Assembly (NCBI GenBank): GCA_934755305.1
Contig: CAKVLD010000059.1
Span: 1 to 17,979, forward strand
Direction: 5' to 3'
Source: an uncultured Clostridium sp.
GTDB lineage: Bacteria; Bacillota; Clostridia; Clostridiales; Clostridiaceae
DNA: 17,979 bases
Shown in pieces: positions 1 through 7,182 of the stretch. The notes beneath the pieces are model-generated. The model was given only the letters and a program-made list of their open reading frames with translations. It was not told the origin of the DNA and ran no database searches. Each line of letters opens with the position of its first letter. The stretch's first letter is position 1. The position numbers and the translations under genes are program-made.

Positions 1-66
1 TGACTTCAGTCAAGATGCGTTAAATTAAAAAATATAATTGCTATTAAAAATGTACTTTAAAGTAAT

Positions 67-91
67 AAAAGCGTGGCGAAGCCACTTTTTT
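67..91 (+). terminator. Rho-independent terminator of an upstream gene
   Basis: Arms GTGGC (73-77) and GCCAC (81-85) pair perfectly around a GAA loop and are followed directly by TTTTTT. The A-run before the stem and T-run after it could extend the pairing or allow some termination on the other strand. No gene in the window is served by it, so it probably closes one that ends to the left. Confidence 0.7.
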
Positions 92-410
92 ATGCCTTTA
101 TTTATTATTCTCTTGAAATAGTGCAGGTAGTTCTTGAAAAAAGATAAAAGAGTAGTGTTAAAAAATATAGAAATATTATTAAAAAATTAAATAAAAACGT
201 AAATATATAATAAAAATAATATATTTTTTTTGTATTTTAAGTTTTACTAAATGATAAATTGTTAAAAAAATAGTTTAAAAACGTAATAAATTTATTTAAA
301 ATGCTATTTTTATCCTTGTGAAAAGTAAAAAATGCTAAAAAAAATAAAATATTTTTAATAAAATATTGTAAAATATACGTAATTAATATAAAATGTAAAA
401 AAAAGATTAT

Positions 411-438
411 TTGACATAAATATTCTTTTTTATAAATT
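411..438 (+). promoter_or_regulatory. Possible promoter of the M4 protease gene
   Basis: A perfect TTGACA at 411-416 lies just upstream of the protease. The best -10 candidates are TAAATT at 433-438 (16-nt spacing) or TATAAA at 431-436 (14-nt spacing). Either would place transcription start at or beside the ribosome binding site (442-450), an unusually short leader. The real promoter could lie further upstream in the A/T-only sequence. Confidence 0.35.
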
Positions 439-453
439 TATAGGGGTGATAAT

Positions 454-2079
454 ATGAAAAGAAAAAAATTATCTACATTAATAGTTGTAGGCTTAATAAG
501 TGCTATGACATTAAATAGTACATTAGGAGGAGTTGTAGCAAGTGCAGACGTACATACTACAAATGCTCAAGAATTTTCAACAGTTGATGAATTAAAGGAA
601 GTTAATGATGGACAAGCTCCAGAAGTTTATTCTGATGCAGAAGAAAGCTACACATTTATTGATGGATCTTTTACTAATATAAAAGTAGAAGATGGAAAAG
701 ATGCTGTTGAATCAATAAATAGTGTTAAGAAGTTAATGGATGTTAATTATCCAGAAAGCGAATTCCAAGTAGCTAAAGTTAATAATTCAGAAGATCTTAC
801 ATCATATAAGTTACAACAAGTATATAAGAATATACCTGTATATGGTAGAGAAGTAGTTGTAGTTACAAACAAAGCTGGAGAAACTACTTCAGTAGGTGGA
901 AATTACTTAAGTGATGTTAAGGTAAGTACTACACCTAAAATGAATGCAAAAGAAGCTACAGTTTATGCTGCTGCTAAATATGGTTCAGATGTTAAAGTAG
1001 AATCAGGAGATTTAGTAGTTTATTCATTAAACGATGTTGCTCCTACATTATGCTGGAAGGTAACAGTTGTAGATGCTTCAACTGGTAATGTTGTTGATGA
1101 AATATCATTACAAAGTGGAACTGCAGCAACAGCTACTGGAAAAGATTTAGATGGAAAAACTCAAACTTTCAATGTAAATAAAACAACAGTATCATCAGGA
1201 TGGTGGTGGTCATCATCTAAAAAGACAACTTATCAATTATATGATACAGTTAGAAAGATAAAGGTATATGATGCTTCAACAGGAAGAATTCCTGGTACAT
1301 TAATGTCAAGTGATAATAATACTTGGAATGATCCAGCTGCTGTTTCAGCTTTAGTTAATATAGGAAAGACATATGATTATTATAAAAATAAATTTAATAG
1401 AAATTCTTATGATGATAAAGGAGCATCTATAGTTGCAAGTATTCATTATACAGAAAATGGACAAGGTTATGATAATGCATATTGGTCATCATATGATTCA
1501 CAATTTGTATTTGGAGATGGATATAAATACTTTACACCACTTCCAAGAGCTTTAGATGTTATAGCTCATGAATATACTCATGCTGTAATTACTAATACTG
1601 CAAACCTTGCTTACCAAGGTGAATCAGGTGCTTTAAATGAAGCTTATGCTGATGTTATGGGTAATATAATTGAAGGTGACAATGATAGCCAATGGTTAAT
1701 TGGTGAAGATATAATGAAGAGTGGAGCAGGAGCAGCTTTAAGAAGTATGTCAAATCCAGAACAATTCTCTCAACCAAGCACAGTTGGTGGTAAATATTAT
1801 GTAAGTACAAGTAACCCTTCATCTTATAATGACTACGGCGGAGTTCATACCAATAGTGGTGTATTTAATCATGCAGTATACTTAATGTGGAAGAATGGTA
1901 TAAATGACAAAGATAAATTAGCAAAATTATGCTACAACTCATTATTAATAATGAATTCAAGAACTAACTTCAAGAATTGTAGAGTAGCAGTATTAAATGC
2001 AGCTAAGAACTTAAATATGTCATCAAATGAAATTAATATAATTACAAATGCATTTGATGCAGTTGGAATTACTGCTTAA
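454..2079 (+). CDS. Secreted thermolysin-family (M4) neutral metalloprotease precursor
   Basis: This is a zinc endopeptidase made as a secreted preproprotein that cuts extracellular proteins. The 541-aa precursor begins with a Sec signal peptide: a lysine-rich start, a hydrophobic core at about residues 8-28, and a likely cut after A29-S30-A31. An FTP/PepSY-type inhibitory propeptide follows to about residue 215, then the catalytic domain. The signature H372-E-Y-T-H376 supplies two zinc ligands and the catalytic glutamate E373. E396 in the GALNEAYAD motif is the third zinc ligand. H465 in GGVHTNSG matches the transition-state histidine of thermolysin. Length and domain order are normal for the family (clostridial lambda-toxin/NprA type). 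The start has a strong AGGGGTGAT site at 442-450. It appears monocistronic, with a terminator at 2101-2142. The specific substrate and any role in virulence cannot be read from sequence. Confidence 0.95.
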   Translation: MKRKKLSTLIVVGLISAMTLNSTLGGVVASADVHTTNAQEFSTVDELKEVNDGQAPEVYSDAEESYTFIDGSFTNIKVEDGKDAVESINSVKKLMDVNYPESEFQVAKVNNSEDLTSYKLQQVYKNIPVYGREVVVVTNKAGETTSVGGNYLSDVKVSTTPKMNAKEATVYAAAKYGSDVKVESGDLVVYSLNDVAPTLCWKVTVVDASTGNVVDEISLQSGTAATATGKDLDGKTQTFNVNKTTVSSGWWWSSSKKTTYQLYDTVRKIKVYDASTGRIPGTLMSSDNNTWNDPAAVSALVNIGKTYDYYKNKFNRNSYDDKGASIVASIHYTENGQGYDNAYWSSYDSQFVFGDGYKYFTPLPRALDVIAHEYTHAVITNTANLAYQGESGALNEAYADVMGNIIEGDNDSQWLIGEDIMKSGAGAALRSMSNPEQFSQPSTVGGKYYVSTSNPSSYNDYGGVHTNSGVFNHAVYLMWKNGINDKDKLAKLCYNSLLIMNSRTNFKNCRVAVLNAAKNLNMSSNEINIITNAFDAVGITA

Positions 2080-2100
2080 TATAACCCTTTTTTAATCAAT

Positions 2101-2142
2101 AAAGCCATGATAAAAAGTAAATTATTTTTATCATGGCTTTTT
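2101..2142 (+). terminator. Terminator of the M4 protease gene
   Basis: A perfect 16-bp stem (2101-2116 with 2125-2140, arms starting AAAGCCATGA and ending TCATGGCTTT) closes an 8-nt loop and continues into a T-run. It begins 22 nt after the protease stop codon. The stem is flanked by A on one side and T on the other, so it could also act on the other strand. Confidence 0.9.
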
Positions 2143-2196
2143 AATGTCTAGAAAATATAAATTGTGAGTCAAATAAGTGTATATTGTGCAAAAATA

Positions 2197-2225
2197 TTGA
2201 AGTAAACCTTTAAATATGATATCAT
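2197..2225 (+). promoter_or_regulatory. Promoter of the barnase-barstar operon
   Basis: TTGAAG (2197-2202) is separated by 17 nt from TATCAT (2220-2225), which is preceded by TGA and so forms an extended -10. Predicted transcription starts near 2232. That is downstream of the ATG at 2226, which therefore cannot be the true start of the ribonuclease and supports the ATG at 2256. Confidence 0.55.
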
Positions 2226-2255
2226 ATGGTAAAAATTACAAAGGGGTGTGAGGAT

Positions 2256-2789
2256 ATGTTTTCAAACTTAAAATCAAATTTTTCTAAGTTTAAATTAGCA
2301 GTTCTTTCTATGTTAATGATGTTTATTATTAATATAATACCTGCTAGTTTTGTACAAGCGTCTGCTTTTATAAATGAAAATTTATTACCAAATCAGTATT
2401 CAGAAGAAAATGAATCTACTAATACAAAACAAGATATTTCTAGTAAGGAATCAGAACAAGTAGACACTAGTTTTAATGAAGTTGCAAACTATATTAAAAG
2501 AAATAAAAATTTACCTAGTAATTTTATTACCAAAGATAAAGCTAGATCTTTAGGATGGATAGCTTCTAAAGGAAACTTAGCAGAAATTGCTCCGGGAAAA
2601 AGTATAGGTGGTGATTTTTTTATAGATAGAGATAATAAACTTCCATACAAAAGCGGTAGAATATGGAGAGAAGCGGATATTGACTATGTTTCAGGTTTTA
2701 GAAATAACAAAAGATTAATATATTCAAATGATGGTTTATTTTTTAAAACAGTAGATCATTATAATGATTATACTAAAATGAATATATAG
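2256..2789 (+). CDS. Secreted barnase-type ribonuclease
   Basis: This is an extracellular RNase of the barnase family (guanyl-preferring, single-strand RNA cleavage). The start at 2256 is preferred over the in-frame ATG at 2226 because AAGGGGTG lies 7-8 nt upstream and the predicted promoter overlaps 2226. The 177-aa product has a signal peptide with likely cleavage after A35-S36-A37. A hydrophilic E/S/N-rich linker of about 35 residues follows, then a full barnase domain (about 70-177). Blocks shared with Bacillus barnase are ITKDKARSLGW, ASKGNLAEIAPGKSIGGD, WREADIDY, SGFRNNKR and KTVDHY. The catalytic set is intact: K105, E139 (general base), R153 and H168 (general acid). It lies 9 nt upstream of a barstar-like inhibitor. 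Its natural role could be RNA scavenging or killing competitors; the sequence does not decide this. Confidence 0.93.
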   Translation: MFSNLKSNFSKFKLAVLSMLMMFIINIIPASFVQASAFINENLLPNQYSEENESTNTKQDISSKESEQVDTSFNEVANYIKRNKNLPSNFITKDKARSLGWIASKGNLAEIAPGKSIGGDFFIDRDNKLPYKSGRIWREADIDYVSGFRNNKRLIYSNDGLFFKTVDHYNDYTKMNI

Positions 2790-2798
2790 AGGATAAAA

Positions 2799-3071
2799 AT
2801 GAATAAAATTATATTAGATGGTAAGGTGTTTTTAACAAAAGAAGAACTACATAAAATTTTAAAAAGTAAAATGAATTTACCTGAGTTTTATGGTAATAAC
2901 CTAAGTGGATTATGGGATTTAATAACAGGATTCATACCCTTACCAATGACTATAGAGTGGATTAACTTTAAAGAAAGTCAAGTAAATCTTGGACATTATG
3001 CTAAAGATGTTTTACAAGTTTTTAAAGATGCAGAAGAGGAACTTGATGATTTTAAGATTATAGTCAAATAA
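2799..3071 (+). CDS. Barstar-family ribonuclease inhibitor (immunity protein)
   Basis: This is a cytoplasmic inhibitor that should bind the upstream barnase and block its active site before export. The 90-aa length equals Bacillus barstar, and alignment by eye is collinear: an LPEFYGNNLSGLWDLITG block, then PMTIEW, then the VLQVFKDAEEE helix near the C-terminus. D40 corresponds to barstar D39, the main contact to barnase catalytic residues. Barstar D35 is replaced by S36 here. The ribosome binding site AGAGG (2788-2792) overlaps the barnase stop, and the gap between the genes is 9 nt, so both should come from one mRNA and be made together. In Bacillus amyloliquefaciens, as I recall, the two genes are not adjacent, so the tight linkage here is notable. 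Confidence 0.93.
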   Translation: MNKIILDGKVFLTKEELHKILKSKMNLPEFYGNNLSGLWDLITGFIPLPMTIEWINFKESQVNLGHYAKDVLQVFKDAEEELDDFKIIVK

Positions 3072-3162
3072 AATATTTTAATAAAGATTTTACATTTACC
3101 TATGAAGAAAGTTAAATTAGAATAAGATTTATAAAAATAAAAAATGAAATAAATAAAAATAT

Positions 3163-3190
3163 TTGAATAAAATCATAAAAAGTATATAAT
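3163..3190 (+). promoter_or_regulatory. Promoter of the rsgA leader
   Basis: TTGAAT (3163-3168) and a perfect TATAAT (3185-3190) are spaced 16 nt apart, giving a start near 3197. That falls at the left edge of the palindrome at 3191-3223. It is the only well-formed promoter between barstar and rsgA. Confidence 0.6.
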
Positions 3191-3223
3191 AAAATGGTAG
3201 ATATATAATATATCTACCATTTT
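3191..3223. promoter_or_regulatory. 33-bp palindrome at the predicted rsgA transcription start
   Basis: Arms AAAATGGTAGATATAT (3191-3206) and ATATATCTACCATTTT (3208-3223) are perfect inverted repeats around one base. It may be an operator for a repressor, a 5' stabilising stem-loop in the rsgA leader RNA, or a weak terminator for barstar. Only a loose T-rich stretch follows (TTTTATTATTG), so it is a poor terminator. The position right after the -10 box favours an operator or 5' hairpin. Confidence 0.6.
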
Positions 3224-3248
3224 ATTATTGAAGAAAGGATGATGTATT

Positions 3249-3311
3249 ATGATGAAATTAAAGAGAGTTGAAATAGATATTGTATTAAAAGAGGAGGTAA
3301 AATCCCTTTAG
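3249..3311 (+). CDS. Possible 20-codon leader peptide upstream of rsgA
   Basis: A short frame starting ATG-ATG encodes 20 residues (MMKLKRVEID then IVLKEEVKSL) and ends in TAG. It has a ribosome binding site AAAGGA (3234-3239) 9 nt upstream. I recognise no homologous protein. Its 3' end contains AGGAGG (3292-3297), which can pair with CCTCCT (3320-3325), and the stop codon lies in the loop of that hairpin. Such an arrangement is typical of leader peptides that control a downstream gene by attenuation. It could also be a chance frame. Confidence 0.35.
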   Translation: MMKLKRVEIDIVLKEEVKSL

Positions 3312-3355
3312 TGATTAAGCCTCCTAAGAGTCACAGGTTAATATATTTTAGGAGG
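3292..3355 (+). promoter_or_regulatory. Possible translation-attenuation switch masking the rsgA ribosome binding site
   Basis: Three segments can pair in competing ways. A is AGGAGG at 3292-3297, B is CCTCCTAA at 3320-3327, and C is TTAGGAGG at 3348-3355 (the rsgA ribosome binding site). B pairs perfectly with C over 8 bp, hiding the site. B also pairs with A, helped by a second helix AATC (3301-3304) with GATT (3313-3316). A ribosome on the 20-codon leader frame would cover A and leave B free to close C. The RNA has not been folded computationally. Confidence 0.4.
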
Positions 3356-3363
3356 AAAACATT

Positions 3364-4446
3364 TTGAAAAATATAACATTAGAAGATTTAGGTTTAAGTG
3401 AAAGATATACTATAGAAAGTACAATGTATAATGAGAACTTACATTTAGCAAGAGTAAGTATACAGCATAAAAATATATATCATATTATTACAGAAGAAGG
3501 AGAAATGCTAGGAGAAGTATCAGGAAAATTTATGAATAATGTTACATCTCTTGGAGAATACCCAGCTGTAGGAGATTGGGTATTAGTAGATAGAACTAAT
3601 AATAAAGGTGGAAATGCAATAATACACCATGTTCTAACAAGGAAAAGTTATTTTGAAAGAAAAGTAGCAGGTAGAAGGATGGACAATCAAGTACTTGCAG
3701 CAAATGTAGATACAGTATTTATATGTATGGCATTAAATAATAACTTTAATGTAAGAAGGCTTGAAAGATATATAGCAGTAGCATGGGATAGTATGGCAAC
3801 ACCAGTAGTAGTACTAACAAAAGCAGATTTATGTGAAGATATAGATGAAAAGTTAATACAAGTAGAAGAAGTAGCTATGGGAATAGATGTATTAGTTACA
3901 AGTAGTGTATCAGAAGAAGGATTTGAAAAAGTAAAAGAATATATAGGCAAAGGGAAAACAGTAGCACTTATAGGATCATCAGGGGTAGGAAAATCAACAA
4001 TGATAAATAAAATCTTAGGAACCTGTGAAATAGAAACAACAGAAGTTGGAGCAGGGGATAAGGGAAGGCATACCACAACTCACAGACAGATGTTTTTAGT
4101 ACAAGGAGGAGGGATATTAATAGATACCCCTGGTATGAGAGAACTTGGAATGATAAGTGGTGATCTAGAAAAAGGATTTAGTGATATAGAAGAATTAGAA
4201 TCTAAATGCAAATTTTCAGATTGCAAGCATGAAAGTGAACCAGGATGTGCTGTAAAAAAAGCTATTGAAGAAGGTTTATTATCAGAAGAAAGATTAATAA
4301 GTTATAAAAAGTTACAAAAAGAACTAGCCTATAGTGAACTTAAAGCTAAAATGGCAGAGAAAGAAAAAATTAAAAATATGTTTGGTAGTACATCTGCCAT
4401 GGGCAAAATAAGAAAGCAGATAAAGAATAAAAATAAGAGAAGATAA
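3364..4446 (+). CDS. rsgA: RsgA-type ribosome small-subunit-dependent GTPase
   Basis: This is a circularly permuted GTPase of the RsgA/YjeQ family, which binds the 30S subunit late in assembly and checks its maturation. The 360-aa protein has an N-terminal OB-fold region (about 20-105), then the GTPase motifs in permuted order: G4 TKAD at 152-155, G1 GSSGVGKST at 204-212, and G3 DTPG at 254-257. A C-terminal zinc knuckle has ligands C282, C287, H289 and C295. The tail after about 340 is lysine-rich, as expected for RNA contact. The start codon is TTG, with GGAGG (3351-3355) 8 nt upstream. The protein is longer than the roughly 300-aa Bacillus form and could be one of two RsgA-like proteins in the genome. 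The gene stands alone and ends in a bidirectional terminator shared with the convergent antiporter gene. Confidence 0.92.
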   Translation: MKNITLEDLGLSERYTIESTMYNENLHLARVSIQHKNIYHIITEEGEMLGEVSGKFMNNVTSLGEYPAVGDWVLVDRTNNKGGNAIIHHVLTRKSYFERKVAGRRMDNQVLAANVDTVFICMALNNNFNVRRLERYIAVAWDSMATPVVVLTKADLCEDIDEKLIQVEEVAMGIDVLVTSSVSEEGFEKVKEYIGKGKTVALIGSSGVGKSTMINKILGTCEIETTEVGAGDKGRHTTTHRQMFLVQGGGILIDTPGMRELGMISGDLEKGFSDIEELESKCKFSDCKHESEPGCAVKKAIEEGLLSEERLISYKKLQKELAYSELKAKMAEKEKIKNMFGSTSAMGKIRKQIKNKNKRR

Positions 4447-4448
4447 AT

Positions 4449-4487
4449 AAAAAAGTACTAGGACTTAAGTTGGTCTTAGTACTTTTT
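4449..4487. terminator. Bidirectional terminator between convergent rsgA and antiporter genes
   Basis: An A-rich arm ending AAAAGTACTAGGAC (to 4464) pairs with GTCTTAGTACTTTTT (4473-4487), with one G-T wobble and an 8-nt loop. The stem has a T-run on its right side and an A-run on its left, so it works as a terminator on both strands. It lies between stop codons that face each other. Confidence 0.88.
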
Positions 4488-4511
4488 CATATTTTGTGAT
4501 TTATTTTTATA

Positions 4512-5828
4512 TTATGCAATTTTGTTTCTTTTAGAAAACATTATATATCCAATTGACATTATAGCTAAAATAAATGGATAGAATAAATTAGGAATAATAT
4601 CAAAAGCAGATATACTAAATCCACATTCATTTACAGCAGCAAGAGCCATAAGCATTTGTGCACCATAAGGTAAAATTCCTTGGAATACACAAGAGAAAGT
4701 ATCTAATATAGAAGCAGCTCTCTTAGGTTCAATGCCATAATCCTTACTCATTTCCTTAGCAACAGGTCCAGCCATAACTATAGCAACAGTATTATTTGCA
4801 GTAGCTATATCCATAAATCCAACTAAAAGACCCATTCCAATTTGACCACCTTTATTACCTTTAAATATCTTACGTATATAATGTAATAATGCTTCAAAAC
4901 CACCATTTTCACGTATAAGACCACATAAAGCTGCAACTAAAACAGTTACCATAATAGTTTCATACATTCCAGAAACACCATTACCCATATTAGTTAAAAG
5001 CTCAAAGAATGAAACACTACCAGTAATAAGATTGATAAATATTCCAGAAGCAATACCTAATATTAAAACAATAAATACATTAATACCAGCTAGTCCTAAA
5101 GCTAAAACCAATATATAAGGTATAAGCATTACTATATTGTAAGATTCAACAGCAACTTGGCCAATGTTATTATTTAAAGACATAACAATAATAATAATTA
5201 AGGTAACTATAGCAGAAGGAAGAGCAATCATAAAATTAGCTTTAAACTTATCCTTCATCTTACAACCTTGAGTATTACAAGCAGCAATAGTAGTATCAGA
5301 AATAAAAGATAAATTATCTCCAAACATAGCACCACTCATAACAGCACCAATACATAGAGGTATAGAGTATCCAGAAGCTTGTGAAACAGCTACAGCAATA
5401 GGTACTATTAAAGTAATTGTTCCGCAAGAAGTTCCCATAGCCAAAGAAACAAAGCAAGATACCACAAATAAAATAGCCACAGAAAGCCAAGCAGGAGTAG
5501 CAGAAAGAAGCATATAAGCTACAGCCCTAGCACTATCTCTACCAGTAACACCAACAAAAACACCTGCACATAAGAAAATTAAAATCATAGTCATAATATT
5601 CTTATCACCAACGCCTTTTGCCATAATACCAATTTTCTCATCAAAAGAAACAGATCTATTTTGCAAACATGCCACAAAGACAGCAACCATAAATACAACC
5701 ACTATAGGTATATTATAAAATCCCATTTCTATTTTTAGTACATACTCAAAAGTGATACCAAGTCCAAGATATAATACTAAAAATACTAAGGCAGGAATTA
5801 GAGCCCATCCATTTTTACCTTTGTTCAT
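4512..5828 (-). CDS. NhaC-family Na+/H+ antiporter-like transporter
   Basis: This is a polytopic inner-membrane protein of the NhaC antiporter superfamily, which exchanges ions or small carboxylates/amino acids across the cytoplasmic membrane. The 438-aa chain has about ten or more hydrophobic segments. Family motifs include a serine/glycine-rich re-entrant segment MGTSCGT (131-137), the conserved GDNLSFISDTT (170-180) and a second-half ATANNTVAIVMAGP motif. I chose the ATG at 5828 rather than the in-frame one 30 nt upstream: AGGAGAG ends 5 nt before it, and the extra ten residues (MIKIFFRRDF) have no ribosome binding site. The gene is transcribed toward rsgA and is divergent from the HAD phosphatase. 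The substrate is not certain, because NhaC relatives include malate/lactate and amino-acid exchangers. Confidence 0.85.
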   Translation of the reverse strand: MNKGKNGWALIPALVFLVLYLGLGITFEYVLKIEMGFYNIPIVVVFMVAVFVACLQNRSVSFDEKIGIMAKGVGDKNIMTMILIFLCAGVFVGVTGRDSARAVAYMLLSATPAWLSVAILFVVSCFVSLAMGTSCGTITLIVPIAVAVSQASGYSIPLCIGAVMSGAMFGDNLSFISDTTIAACNTQGCKMKDKFKANFMIALPSAIVTLIIIIVMSLNNNIGQVAVESYNIVMLIPYILVLALGLAGINVFIVLILGIASGIFINLITGSVSFFELLTNMGNGVSGMYETIMVTVLVAALCGLIRENGGFEALLHYIRKIFKGNKGGQIGMGLLVGFMDIATANNTVAIVMAGPVAKEMSKDYGIEPKRAASILDTFSCVFQGILPYGAQMLMALAAVNECGFSISAFDIIPNLFYPFILAIMSIGYIMFSKRNKIA

Positions 5829-5886
5829 AAAATCTCTCCTAAAAAATATTTTTATCAAAAAGTTTGTACATTTAACTTCAAATATA

Positions 5887-5895
5887 ATAATACCA
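5887..5895 (-). promoter_or_regulatory. Extended -10 promoter candidate for the antiporter gene
   Basis: Read on the minus strand, TGGTATTAT gives an extended -10 about 60 nt before the antiporter start. No good -35 is seen at the right spacing. Confidence 0.35.
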
Positions 5896-6040
5896 TAAAA
5901 AAAGAATAAATATCTTGAAAAAATTTACCTGCATACTTAACAGATTATTAAAATTGTATATAAAATATAGCTTTAATTAAACTATTTAATAATTAGGAGA
6001 AATAAGAAAGGAATTTGTTGAATGCAAAGGGGGAGAAAAT

Positions 6041-6049
6041 TGGTATAAT
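6041..6049 (+). promoter_or_regulatory. Extended -10 promoter candidate for the HAD phosphatase gene
   Basis: TGGTATAAT is a perfect extended -10 located 37 nt before the HAD start. Upstream TTGTTG and TTGAAT are too far away (20 nt or more) for a standard -35, which fits an extended -10 promoter. Confidence 0.5.
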
Positions 6050-6085
6050 AATAAATAAAGAAAGAGAGTTTGGAGTGATACTAAA

Positions 6086-6970
6086 ATGATACGACTAATA
6101 GCATCAGATATGGATGGAACTTTACTAAATAACCACCATGATATAGACAAAGAAACAGTAGAAGCAATAAAAAAAGCAGAAGAAAAAGGAATAATATTTG
6201 CCATATCCACAGGAAGAGAATATGGAAATGTAAAATATGTACTAGATAAACACAATATAAGATGTCAATGTATAATTTCAAGTGGAGCAGAGTACAGAGA
6301 TGAAGATGGCAACATTTTAGAGTCAATAAATTTAACAAAAGACACAACAAGAAAAGTCTTAGAAATCTTTGAAAAAAGCAAAATGTCATGTAGAATATTC
6401 ACAAACAAAGGAGTTTTTGCAAATTCAACAAGAGAAAAAGCTCTTCAAGAGATTATCTTTAGAACAATAACATTTAACAAAAGCATAACATATGAAGAGG
6501 CAGAAAAAATAGCAGTAAATGAACCATTTTTTAAGAGTTTAAAATACATAGATGATATAGATGCTTTTTTAAATGATGAAATAGAGGTAAGGAAGTTTGT
6601 AGCCTTTCACAATGACATAAAATTAATAACAAAGGTAAAGGAAGAGATAAATGCTTTAGGAGGTCTTGCTGTATCTTCTTCATTTAATGATAATATTGAA
6701 GTTACTGACATTAATGCTCAAAAAGGAATAATATTAGAGAAAACAGCAAAGAAGATGGGAATAGATAAGAGTGAAGTTATGGTTCTTGGAGATAGTTTTA
6801 ATGATTATTCCATGTTTGAGGTTTTTGAAGAAAGTGTAGCCATGAAAAATGCTATTCCAGAAATTAAAGAAGTAGCTAAGTATATTACTGATAGTAATGA
6901 TAATTTAGGAGTGGCTAAGGCTATTATGTGCGTGGTTAATGGAGATCTTCATAGTATTCTTAAGAAGTAG
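6086..6970 (+). CDS. Cof-type HAD-superfamily (subclass IIB) phosphatase
   Basis: This is a cytoplasmic haloacid-dehalogenase-like hydrolase, probably acting on sugar phosphates, flavin phosphates or similar small phosphorylated metabolites. The 294-aa length is typical of Cof/YwpJ-type proteins. Motif I is SDMDGTLLN, with nucleophile D8 and acid/base D10. Motif II is the S41-T42 step in ISTGRE. Motif IV is GDSFND (235-240), which holds the Mg-binding aspartates. A large cap domain lies between motifs II and IV, as in subclass IIB, including a patch of aromatic and charged residues around 105-175. GGAGTGAT (6072-6079) is the ribosome binding site. The gene stands alone after an extended -10 promoter and is divergent from the antiporter. 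Substrate cannot be assigned from sequence. Confidence 0.9.
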   Translation: MIRLIASDMDGTLLNNHHDIDKETVEAIKKAEEKGIIFAISTGREYGNVKYVLDKHNIRCQCIISSGAEYRDEDGNILESINLTKDTTRKVLEIFEKSKMSCRIFTNKGVFANSTREKALQEIIFRTITFNKSITYEEAEKIAVNEPFFKSLKYIDDIDAFLNDEIEVRKFVAFHNDIKLITKVKEEINALGGLAVSSSFNDNIEVTDINAQKGIILEKTAKKMGIDKSEVMVLGDSFNDYSMFEVFEESVAMKNAIPEIKEVAKYITDSNDNLGVAKAIMCVVNGDLHSILKK

Positions 6971-6978
6971 ATTATGTT

Positions 6979-7071
6979 TAAGAATATTTGATGCAAATGT
7001 TTTTTTGCATGATAAGAATATATGATGTAAATATTCTTTTGTATGATAAGAATATATGATGTAAATATTTT
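6979..7071 (+). repeat. 34-bp direct tandem repeat, about 2.7 copies
   Basis: Copies begin TAAGAATAT at 6979, 7013 and 7047, exactly 34 bp apart; the third is incomplete. Copy 1 contains ATGCAAA/TTTGCAT (6991-6997 with 7004-7010), able to form a hairpin followed by few Ts. Copy 2 keeps the pairing through G-U wobble (ATGTAAA/TTTGTAT). It lies just after the HAD stop, so the hairpins may assist termination or mRNA 3' stability. Confidence 0.75.
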
Positions 7072-7076
7072 TAGGT

Positions 7077-7115
7077 GTAGCTAAGTCCTGGAAGGGCCTT
7101 GGTTACTTTGTTTTT
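7077..7115 (+). terminator. Terminator-like hairpin, copy 1 of a related pair
   Basis: GTAGCTAAG pairs with CTTGGTTAC (7098-7106, with G-U pairs), and the loop side contains TCC/GGG pairing. TTTGTTTTT follows. It is GC-richer than its surroundings and closely resembles the hairpin at 7183-7222 in length, order and tail. Confidence 0.55.
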
Positions 7116-7182
7116 AGGGTAGAAGGATAAAAATTTTAATTTTATAGAATATTTGAGAATATATTATGAAGATATTTTTTGT

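Larger units (their letters stand above)
1..453. other. AT-rich intergenic region upstream of the M4 protease
   Basis: No credible gene is visible in this 453-nt stretch, which is almost entirely A and T and has stops in all frames. It contains a terminator-like hairpin at 67-91, presumably ending a gene to the left of the window, and a TTGACA at 411-416 just before the protease gene. The first 12 bases form a small inverted repeat (TGACT/AGTCA) to which I attach no function. Confidence 0.6.

Noticed and set aside
2226..2255. Upstream ATG at 2226 as the start of the barnase gene.
   Set aside because: It has no ribosome binding site, follows a -10 box directly and would put ten non-signal residues before the signal peptide; the ATG at 2256 has a strong site.
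3687..4076. Minus-strand open frame of 129 codons inside rsgA.
   Set aside because: It lies wholly within a well-recognised GTPase gene and has no family motifs; the same holds for minus-strand frames inside the HAD gene, cas10, csm3, csm5 and csm6.
6088..6100. GATACGACTAATA in the HAD gene matches the complement of part of spacer 6, suggesting self-targeting.
   Set aside because: Only 13 of 35 bases match, so it is not a functional protospacer and is likely chance.
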